From: Nageia nagi
Lineage: Eukaryota > Pinophyta
Reading direction: 5' to 3'
Length of the DNA: 64,000 bases
Assembly (NCBI GenBank): GCA_050084985.1
Contig: JBITNC010000001.1
Location: 88,412,001-88,476,000 of the forward strand
Translations under genes and position numbers: made by a program
The notes under the pieces: generated by a model
What the model was told of the DNA's origin: nothing
The model's input: only the letters and a program-made list of their open reading frames with translations
Databases searched by the model: none
Shown here: one piece after another, positions 47,740 to 58,434 of the stretch
Layout: every line of letters begins with the position of its first letter
Numbering within the stretch: position 1 is the first letter of the stretch

Positions 47740-50700
47740 TTGTAAGGAGGTCCTCTTGGGTTGTGACAAAACCTATATGGGACACTCTTAGGTTTCAAAT
47801 TTTGGATGATGTGTCATTTTATCTTAAGAAGCACTTTTACTTTATGTTAAGCACTTTGTTTTTCATTTTGTAAAGTAGCAAACATTGAAAGTTGCACCCC
47901 ATAAAATGAACACATTCACATGTTTTTTCCATAATATGACTTATTTAGGGAGCCATGAGAGGAGAACATGGCAAACTGGAACCTTCAGTATGATGATCTA
48001 GATGGTGTAAAGTTTATACTTATTAATTGTCCCTAAGTTCTATGTTGGTCTAAACATAACTCCATATAGGTGGAAAAACATACGTATAGTGATATCACAT
48101 GTTCACATGTCCATTCAGGAATTATCTTGGTAACTTAGGAGGGCAACTTGAAACCTAATCAAGATAATAATTTAACCAATCAACATATGTCACACCCTTA
48201 GAAAAATCTAATACTCCTCCTTGTAAGAGTATATTGTTGATTAAAGATTGTTGACCAAGGGAACTGGTTAAGGATTGGTAGGAATTAGGTTCCATGAGGA
48301 CATCCAAGTTAAGGCCTAATTTTAAATAAAAAAATAACCTCAACTATCCCCCTCTCAATGTTTATGACAAAATGTTGGATGTACAAGTTATATGTTTTTG
48401 ATGAGATTTAAAATGTTTTGCTTATGTGAAATTGGTTAAACAATTTAAGCATGCCTTGTTGATTACCTTTGATTAAAACTCAACATATATATTTGATTAA
48501 TTTGAAAAAATTCAACATGTATGATTGATTTGAACAAACTCAACATAGTTGATTAATTTGGTTCATAATTTAACATACTTACATTGGTTAACATTTTCAC
48601 CTTCTTTTGTAGAAAATGGAGGACTCTTTTACATTCCAACACATCCTAGATGGTTCAACTATGGTATTTAGAAATCTAGTATGAAAGCCGAGCTCCAAGC
48701 ATAGAAACTATGGTAGATGATAAATGAAAACCAAGTTACTCTAATAGATGAGAAGGCACTTAAGGCCTACAACACAAAAAATGAGTTAGCAACCTTTTAA
48801 GATTTTTTTTGTAGTTTTATATGAATTCTTCTCATGATCTCTTCTTCAAAATATGCAAAGGATGCTTGGGATATGTTGAAGAAAATCTTCCTCGAATCCA
48901 AATTCTCTAGGAGGTTCACCATACTCAAAAAATTGTTGCAATCACATTAAGAGAAAAATAAAAGTATTGCAATATACTTGAAGAAGATCGTTAATCTTAT
49001 AACCCAACTTATGGAGTGTGGATGCAATTGGATCAATGATGAGTTTATAGTATTCATGATCCTTCAAATCCTTTCTTCTAAATTCAGTCACTTCATGATA
49101 GTTATTAAGACAAGGCTTAATGATCAAGAAGAGGTGTACTCCTTAGAAAATCTTTCAAGCCTTCTTTTGAAATACATTGATATCCTTAACAAAAAGTTAT
49201 TGATCTCCTCCTATGGCACTTAGATCAATGAATACTCACTTCAAAAAGAAGTTCCATAATCAAAAGAAATCTTCCCACTTTAAAAAAAGACTTGAAGAAA
49301 GGTGGAAACAAATAATATAATAGCCATGATAAGTCAAGCAAATCCAAATCTAAAGCTAAATTTGATGGCAACTATAATTTTTGTGGCATCTATGGTCACA
49401 AGGAATCATATTTCTATAAGAAAAAAGAACAAAGTGGTAAAGGTAAGAAGAATAATAATAAATTTACTTTTATTTGTGGGCTTTACTCCAATTCTCACAT
49501 TTTTTCAAATGATTGGATTGTTAATTCTAGATGTACTAATCACATGTGTTTTAAAAGGCCAAGTTTTAAAAAATTTCTAAGTATAGAAAGGATGTAGTTG
49601 TGATAATTCAATCCTTGAAGTTCAAAGAACTGGGAGTGTGTTGATACATGGAAAGGTTCTATAAAATGTGCTCTATATGCCCAAACTCAGTATGAACCTT
49701 CTTTCTATAATTCATGTTGTAAGAAAAGTATACACATTCAATTTCAACTCACACTCTTGGTGCATTAAGAAGGGAATTGCCACTTTGGTGAAAGGATTAA
49801 TAAAAGATTATCTCTTCATTGTAGATTAAATGCTAACAAAGATGTGTCTTGCTATGAATGTTTTTTCTAGGGATAATCTTTGGTATCATCAATTAGGACA
49901 TCTTAATCATGAAAGAATTCAAGCTATTAAATTAAGAACTTATGTAAGGTTTTCCATCAATATCATCCACAATTGGTCTTTGTGATAAGTGCATCTTAGG
50001 CAAGATGAATAGACAAACATTTGAGAAAGATAAGGTAAGAAAAACAACCTCTTTAGCTTGTGCATTCAAATTTAATGGGTATGTTTTTGACTAAGCTTCT
50101 TGTAGGAGCTTCTTACATCTTGACCTTTATTTATGACTACAATAGGATGACATTTGGTTATCTACTTAAGCATAAAGATCAAAATTTAACAAGTTTAAAG
50201 ATTTCAAATTCTTATTTGAAAATCAATCTAACTTCAAAATCAAGATGTTGAAATCTAATAATAGGGGTAATATAATAGCAATGAGTTCAATGAATTTTGT
50301 ACCAAATACATGATCAAGAGAAAATTTACAATCCCTTACATCGCTCAGTAAAATGATATTGTTGAAAGGAAGAATAGAACCATTCAATAAATGGTTAGGT
50401 GCATGTTAGGAAATGTTCCTAGTTTCTTATGAGTTGAAGTTGTGAACATTACGATCTACACTCTAAATAGGTAATCTACGAAATTAGATGAAGGAAAAAC
50501 CTCATATGAGGCATGAATGGAAAAGAAACCTAACATCTCTCACCTTAGGGTTTTTATTTGTGATGCCTATGTCTTCATTATTTCTAAGAAAAGAAAGAAA
50601 CTGGATAAGATATCTAAAAAGTGCATTTTTGTGGGTTATGATAGTTATTACAAAGGTTATGGAATCTACTCTCCTTACTCTAAAGCAATGTTCATCTCGA

Positions 50701-51594
50701 GGGATGTAAAGTTCAATGAAATTCTTGATAAATATGCTTCTTATGAGGACTAGGATGATTTTGATGACTCTTATGTTGCACCTATCTAGTTGGATGTTAG
50801 TGTAGATAAGTCACCTCAAAAAAAAAAATCTTCAACATAAAGGATAATGACAAGTATGACCTTAAACAAATCTTTATTTTCAAAAATTGATAGCAAGAAG
50901 GATCTCTCATCATGCAAAGAAGCTTCAAAGCATGAATGTTGAATGGAATCCATGAAAGTGAAATATAAGGATTTGATGAAAAATCAAACTTGGAACTTGG
51001 TTTCCTATCCAAATGAATGAAATGTGATTGGTAATAAGTAGATTTACTAGGTCAAATACAATTTAATTGAGAAATACAAGAAAAGGTTAGTAGCCAAAAG
51101 TTTCATTCAAAAATACATAGTTGATTATAAGAAAACCTTTACTCTGATGGCAAAGATACCCATAGTCAAATTCATTCTTATTCTTTCAATAGCTCAAGCA
51201 TGGAAAGTTTTTCAACTTGATATCAAGAGTGCTTTTTTCAATGGTGACTTATATGTGGAGATCTACATGAATCAACTAGAAGGGTTTGTTATGGAAGGAA
51301 ACAATCTCTTGTGTGCAAGCTAAATAAGTCCTTGTATAGATTAAAGTAAGCACCTAGAGCCTAGTACAAAAAGATTTTAGGATACATTATGGACATTGGA
51401 TTCTCAAAGTGCTTCTCTGATTTAGATCTATATGTGCTCAATCAAGAACAAGACTTAGTATTGATTCTTTTCTATGTATATGATCTTCTAATCATAGGAA
51501 ATAATGATGAATATATACAAGAGTATATCCAAACTTAAGACAACATTTGAAATGACTGATTTTGTTCTTTTACACTACTACCTTGGAATGCAAG
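47740..51594 (+). mobile_element. Copia element A, left part: leader, gag, protease, integrase, partial RT
   Basis: It aligns with 56365-60169 of the young copia element, including its non-coding leader (gggagccatgag at 47950). The gag relic begins with ATG 48616. Readable pieces are the gag WDMLKKIF region (48868-48890), a damaged knuckle NFCGIYGHK (about 49378), a protease loop WIVNSRCTNHMC (DTG lost), an intact LWYHQLGHLNH (49879 onward), integrase segments at 50060-50760, and RT with YVYD for YVDD (51473-51484). Stops and frameshifts are numerous. It ends where E5 inserted; the rest is at 63097. Confidence 0.85.
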
Positions 51595-51910
51595 TATCAT
51601 GACCCACCTCAAGACACTATTTGACCTTGAGTACCATTGAGGATTTGAATGAATTATGTTTTCATAATACTATGGTAATGATAAGTTTGATATGTGAATA
51701 TATATCATTTGTGATAATTGATGTTGGCTTCAAGATATTTTGACACAGCTCATAAGATGGAGAAGCAACCCAAGGACCCTTATAACCAAAGGTGAATTGG
51801 TGATGGAAATAAAAGGGTAAGAGGAAGAAATGATTGGCATTGATTCACTAACACACCCTATGACCATTGTAAATCATGTAGATGCATGTAGAATAATTGT
51901 TATGATTGTT

Positions 51911-54900
51911 GATTTTTTGATGAAAATGTTTGCAAAAATGTGTAGATTAACCTTACTTTGTAGGATGAGGTGATCATCGTAGGTAAAATGTGTTTTCCCT
52001 TGTTTGGTATTTTTGAAATTTAAATTTTGAAATGGAGGGAAAAAAAGGATATACCTTTAGTTAAATTTAAAAATTATTATAAGGTTAGAAAAATAAATTT
52101 AATGGGGAAAAGGTTGAATATGAGTGTCCATATTATTGCCACATAGGGCTAATAGTAAAAACGTTATTAGATAGAAACTATGGTCTCTTTGTGGTATGAC
52201 ATGATATTTAATAGCTAGGAAAAATAATAGAGTAATGACTCTACTTAATTTTGTATTTTTATGTTAGGTGTGGATAAGAGTTGGCACTAAATTATCAACT
52301 AATGAAAAGATTCCAAAGTATTAAATGCCATTATCATCATGTCCAATTTAAGCACATCTAACCAAAAATTTTGAAGTTGTGAGGAGATGTCCATTTGGAC
52401 ACATTTGAGCCCCTTTAGCTATAAATAAAGAAGTAGAGCATTGGAAAAATACCAACAAAAACTATATATCTATCTCTTACTATTTTCATTTTTTTTTTCA
52501 AGCTTGGATTATGGGAAAAAAGAAGTCTCTCTCCTACTTCTTCAATTCAAGGTGCATTCTTTACATTTTTGTTAAAGTAGTTCTATTTAATGTTTTTAAA
52601 AGAGTTGTATGAAAAGATTTTTTCTAAAAATTCGTGGAATTAATTGTTGATAAAGGACTTATACTAGATGAAAGGACATCTTGACTGATTTAATTGTTGT
52701 ATTGCATGTGGAGGTTGTTATGGTGTCTTTTCTTTTAAAAGTAAAGAAGTGAGATCTTAGTATTTTTCTTCATTGTTCCCTTTTATTTAATTTAATGGAA
52801 GTCTCGAGTACAAGTTGAGTCTAATCAATTAATTCATTATGACTAGTTCATTCCTCACTTGTTTTGATTTTACTACTTTCCTCCTTGAAAATTACTTTGC
52901 TTTTCCTATTTAAGCTCGAATATAAGATAATATTTTATAAAGATAATTATTATGATATTAGCTATCTCTTGACACATGTTATGCTGTAAAGTTTTAGAGA
53001 TCTCCTTTGTTTGGCAAGAGATATTTTGTTTTTACTAGTGTGTTATATTCTTTTTATTCCTAAAAACTTACTATGTTGGAAAATGATCAGATCTGGTCCA
53101 AAATATTTTTGTGATCATAATAAGTCTTGTTTTTAATTCGTAAATTGTTACCCAATTTTTATTGATTTTTGAAAATTCCTTCTTTGACAATTCTCCTGCC
53201 AAAAGAACAAAGGTAAGTGAAAAAGTTGAATTCTTTACCTTAAGCCACGGATGTTGTTGAATTTCATTACCATAAAATGTGTTTTTCCCCAACATACACT
53301 GTTAAGAATTCTTGTAATACCTTACACTGTGCAAAGTACTGCTTGAACTTAAAAGAATAGGGAAAAAATGAGTCTTTATTGTCTCCATGTTGCAGAGTTA
53401 AATGAAAGTTTGTCTCAGAATACTAATAGAGGCATAGGTAACACAAATAAGGAGAGATTTGTATGCAATCTCAATCCCAAACCATCCTTACTTTCCCATC
53501 GTTGCTTGTCCAATACTTTAGAAATCTATTCCAAGGGTGTTTGCTAGCTAAGAACGTAGAGATAGAATGAAATTTTGTAGGTAGGCAAACTAAACACTTG
53601 AATTCAATGAGATTTTTTTGTGTTCACTATGGAAAAGTTGTCTATCCAATCAATGTGTTTTGCATTATACTATTCAATTGTTAGACACCAAATGTTTAGA
53701 ACCCTTCAATAGATGCTACTATCATGTTAATTTTAACCTGCTAAAAGATAAACACTCACCATGTTGTTGTGTCTAATGAAAGCATTAATAGGTTTTAGTT
53801 TACGATTTGAGAAGGGGCAACATAAATACATTAGATGTCTTTGTGGACTTAAGAAAAGGAATTAAAGTTTAAAGAATCCTGCTATAAGTGTATATATAAG
53901 TAAGATTGAATATTGTATTTAGTAATTAATTGTTGTGTAATAATTGTATAGTAATGAGGGATTCTCTTTTAGCATTGAAATCTAATTGTATTACTAAGTT
54001 TTGAAAGACACTTAGTAGAGTAATTCAAATACATTTCATCATTCTTAATTATATGAGAAACATGGTGAAAGATAATGTGACCAAGGAAAAAGAAGGTAGT
54101 CCATAAAGGATCTAAAATCCTCCCGAGGTCTTAAATAAATGAATGCATTACATTATGGTCAATTAAGAAAAAGGATGTCCTATCCTCCTCCCTTCTAGTA
54201 CTTGATCCAACCATCAAGTTCCAAGGGAATTATCGATGTTCAATGCTCATTATTGAAGAATGATGGAGATGCTCGATGCTTGTTGCTTGAAGATCATTGG
54301 GTGTGTCCCACGAAAAGGCAAAGAATGATTTACTAAATAACATGTTAAACTATATTTGTATTACAAGATGATGATGATGAATTACACAATCATTGTATTA
54401 GCCTTATGATGTAATAATATTCTTGTTATAAGTTTATAGAAGCTATTTAATTACCCTAGATGTTGACAAATGAAGTTATAAGATGTATTCAAACTTCTTG
54501 TAATTGATTGTTAACTTAGAAATGCTTAATGAGGAATATGTTGTATTTAAATCTTGTTAGTACATTGAATAATAAATCAAAGGTAGATGATTTTATTTTC
54601 TCTTTAAGAACAACATCATGATTATTAGATGTTAAGATTAATGCTTTGGTAAAAAGGAGTAAGGATTAATACTTGTTAGGTAGTAGTTGTAGATGGATTA
54701 GATTTTTAATCTTGATAAATCCAAAATTATCCCACCAACTTAGAATTAACCCTAAATTAGAGTTAAGGTTCCAAGTGATAATTTGTGAGCATTTGGGATA
54801 TCTTAGGGACCCTTGGAATCAAATTGGATATCAATGGGATCCCATGAGATAAATGAAATCATTCAAAATTCTTTTTGGATGAATGCAAGAAATACGATGA

Positions 54901-55201
54901 AGCACCTTCGCCAAATAAACCTACCTTGCTAGATGACAAATAAAAAGAATATTCTTTGCATGAGGACCACTTAGCATCGCATTACTTTTGTAGCAATAGT
55001 GGCGAGATCCTTCTTCACAACTTGTTACTTTATGTATTCAAGAGATCTTTTAAAAAGTGGATCTGTATACATAATACAATGCATATGGGATAAAATAAAA
55101 AAATATGTGCCTTCCTGCATAAGTTATAACTTAGACTTATGAGGTACTCTTCATGGGAAAAGATGAATGGTGTTAAACCTTAAAACATATCTTATACCCA
55201 C
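51911..55201 (+). other. E5 body, non-coding
   Basis: No protein domain was recognised in any frame. The TATA-like box at 52420-52428 is followed by a region with several cttctctcc-type pyrimidine words, as in transcribed LTR leaders. The minus-strand frame 53071-53295 has no recognised homolog. Confidence 0.45.
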
Positions 55202-55206
55202 TTCAC

Positions 55207-55704
55207 TGTTAGAATTTGTAATGAAATATTGTGAATATCTAGACTCCTTGTAAATTCAATTAATCACTTAAGGGTATGTAGATACCTTAAATGATTAATA
55301 GAATTCTTTAATGTATAGACTTTGACTTTACCAAAGGAGTTAGTTGGTAGGTTGAAGTTTGGTGGTACATTTAATGTAACCCTAACCTTACCCTTGGGTT
55401 AAAGGAAGGTTAGGGAGGTGCTCTCAACCTATAAATAGAGGGCCTCTCCTCATGTAAACATATCTAAGTTTTGAGTAAGATTACTCTACTTGGTTGTGTA
55501 GGAGAAAGCTAGAGAATAGTTGTAAGAGAGACATAGATTTGAGAATAAGAGAGCTAGTTGTGGATGTACTCCCAAGGAGGGAGGAACCACATTATATTGG
55601 TGTCATATTGTGTGAATGATGTTCTTAGAATTATAGATATGTACACTTGAGTTTCCTAGTCTAAGGTCCTGTAGGATTTGTTTAGTTATAGTTCAAATCC
55701 TTCA
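55207..55704 (+). repeat. Young copia 5' LTR
   Basis: Starts tgttagaatttg, ends caaatccttca. The promoter-like tataaatag is at 55430-55438. Differences from the 3' LTR: one G/A near 55231, and four within the last 25 bp. Confidence 0.97.
55430..55438 (+). promoter_or_regulatory. TATA box in the young copia 5' LTR
   Basis: The word tataaatag, 224 bp into the LTR, fits a plant RNA polymerase II TATA box. The 3' LTR has the same word at 62061-62069. Transcription would start about 30 bp downstream, near 55465. Confidence 0.7.
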
Positions 55705-55706
55705 TT

Positions 55707-55719
55707 TGGTATCAGAGCC
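55707..55719 (+). other. Young copia primer binding site (iMet tRNA)
   Basis: tggtatcagagcc, a perfect canonical initiator-Met site, two bases after the LTR. Confidence 0.97.
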
Positions 55720-57082
55720 TTGTTGAGGAAGCTCTTTTGGTGTGGAAGCTACATCTTGGAAGTGCTTCATCCTTCTCAACTTTGGAGATCTTCATTCTTC
55801 ATTGTGAGGTAAAAGGTTTGCAAAGAGCAAAGAGGGGGGTCATAATTTTTAACTCCAAAGCATTTACTTGCTTATTGACTTAGGTCTCTTTATTTTTAGT
55901 GCTTCCAAGTCAATTGCTCCCATTAAATGCACTTAGGAGCACTTAAAATAATTTCTTATTTTCTCCTCCAAATTTAAATGCTTCATTAAAAGGTGCACAT
56001 GCATAGTAATTTAGTCTAAAGTCTGCTATTTTTTAAATAAGGGACTTTTTTTACTTCAACCACATCCCTTCTAAGACAAGTCTTAGCATACAAGTTGGTT
56101 CTCTAGGCATAAAACTTTAAGTAACAAAGGGGGGGCCTTGGTATAAATTTTTTACTTAAATTTTATCTAGATGCATGTATCTTATTTGAAGACTAAGTAT
56201 GCTTAGGACTTAAATTTCTAATGCATGATGCATGCTTAGGACTTAAATTTTTAATGCATGATGCATGCTTACTTAAATTTTTAAGTCGTGATATACTAAG
56301 TAGGACTTAGTTCTTAATGTTTAATTAAGTGCTTTGAGAAAAATGTGAACAATGTAAAAGTCCTTTAGGGGTTAGAACAAAACCCATTGGACTCAATGTT
56401 TTTGGCCTTTTTAAGGTTTCAAGTTCGTGTGGATGGAGTAATTTTTCACCTTACTTTATATTTTTTGCACATTTGCTTATACTTGCAATACGCAAAAATG
56501 TGAAAAGTAACCCCTAAAATGAATACATCCGCACGTATTTTCCACAACATGACTTGTTTAGGGAGCCATGAGGTGAGGACAGGGCAGACTGGAGCCCTTT
56601 TAGTCCGAAGAACCAAGTGGTGGTAAGTCTGTCTTAATTGCCCCTAAGACCTCTGTTGGATTGGACATAACTCTATTAGGTGGACAGGCATGTGTGTAGT
56701 GATACCACATGTCCGCACGTCCATTCAGGGATTATCCTGATAACCTAGGAGGAAAACTGAAACCCTTAATCAAGATAATTAAAATGGCCGGTCCAAGATA
56801 CGTCGGATCCTTGGAAAATAGTAAGTACTTCTCCTTGTGAGAGTATATCACTGACCAAGGTGAACTGGTTGAGGACTGGTAGTACCTGGGCTCCACCTTG
56901 CGGGCATCCAGGTGAAGGCCTAATTCTATACAAGAAAACAACCCCAACTTTATCCTTCTATGGATCGTGGTTAATGAGTTTACACATGTGGGACATGTTT
57001 GCTTATTAGTTGTTTTATATGTATAGATGGAAAAATTGTAAAAGTTTACATTCTTATTGCATATTTATTTGTTTTTGTAGCA
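55720..57082 (+). other. Young copia leader, 1.36 kb
   Basis: Untranslated region between primer site and gag ATG. It contains direct repeats around tgcttaggacttaaattt (near 56209-56260). The part from 56365 is conserved in copia A. A pyrimidine stretch ending ttttgtag just before the gag ATG (57074-57080) looks like a 3' splice site; the older copy also has ttttgtag at that place (48605-48612). Confidence 0.7.
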
Positions 57083-58434
57083 ATGGTTGAAACCTTTGTT
57101 CCCAAGCACATACTCGATGGTTCCAACTTTGGAATATGGGAACCACGTATGAAAGCCGAGTTACAAGCAAGAAAGCTATGGCAGACAATTAGTGAAGATG
57201 CAGTTGCTCCTACCGATGAGAAGGCTCTTGAAGTATACAACTCAAAGAATGAGTTAGCAACTTCTATGATATACCGTGCAGTTTCAGATGATTTCCTTCT
57301 CATGATTTCTTCATCAACTTCAGCAAAGGAAGCTTGGGATCGATTAAGAAAATCTACCTTGGGTCCAAATTTTCAAGGAGGTTTACCATTCTACAAAAGT
57401 TGTTGCAGTATCGACAAAGTGAAGATGAAAGTGCCTCCATCTACTTAAACAAAATCATTGACCTCAGGACACAACTGGTTGGTTGTGGATGCAACTGGAT
57501 CAATGATGAGTTCATGGTCTTCATCATTCTACAAAGCCTTACTTCAAAGTTCAGCAACTTTGTCACAGTTATGGAAACAAGGCTCGATGATGAAGAAGAT
57601 GTCATCTCACTTGATAACCTTTCAAGACTTCTTCTAAAGCATGAGGAAACTTTGAACAAGAAAATGTTGAACCTTTCTCCAAAGGACCATAGCATTGCTC
57701 TAGGAGCAAGCAAAACTCCTTTCAAGAAAAAGTTCAAACATTACAAATTCAAAGACAACAAGTCCTCATCTACCTTCAGGAAGTATGACAAAAAGGGCAA
57801 CAACAACAACAATCATGGCAACTACAGGCACAGAAATGATAAAGCAGGATCAAGCAATCCAACACCTCAGGAAAAGTTTGATGGGAATTGTAACTTCTGT
57901 GGCATCTTTGGGCACAAAGAGTATGATTGTCGCAAAAAGAAATTTGCTCAAAAAGGAAAGGGAAATGCAAATATGAGAAATTTCAATAATAAAAAGAAGA
58001 ACAAGCATGCTGCTTCTGTTGCCTACTACTCAATGACTCAAACTGTTTCAAATGATTGGATTGTTGATACAGGATGCACTAATCACATGTGTTATGAAAA
58101 GGATAAGTTTGAAAACTTTCATAAGTACAAAAAGGATGCAGTTGTGATAGGTGATAATACAGTTCTTGATGTTCACGGAATAGGAAGTGTGAAGATTCAT
58201 GGAAAGACTCTTGATAATGTCTTTTATGTGCCTAAACTAAGGATGAATCTCATCTCCGTGATTCAAATTACAAGGAAAGGATGCTCATTTGAGTTTACCT
58301 CACACTCTTGGTGTGTTAAGAAAGGACTTGCCACTTTGATGAAAGGATCAGTAAAGAATGACCTTTATATTGTGGATCAAGTACCTTCAAAGATTTGTCT
58401 TGCTACAAATGTTTGTTCAAAAGGTAATCTTTAG
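57083..58434 (+). pseudogene. Young copia gag-protease segment, one frameshift, ends at nonsense codon
   Basis: The ATG at 57083 opens MVETFVPKHILDGSNFGIWEPR, the Gag start. The frame is lost at 57341-57345 by deletion of one base; copia A has the intact codons there. The next frame continues IYLGSKFSRRF, a CX2CX4HX4C knuckle (57889-57930, CNFCGIFGHKEYDC) and a protease with DTG at 58066-58074. TAG at 58432-58434 ends it where copia A has TGG (Trp of LWHQRLGH). Gag would package the RNA and the protease would cut the polyprotein. Confidence 0.92.

Noticed and set aside
57441-57970. Minus-strand frames inside copia gag
   Set aside because: Antisense shadows of the gag region; Ser- and Cys-rich runs mirror Asp/Lys/Asn codons on the coding strand.
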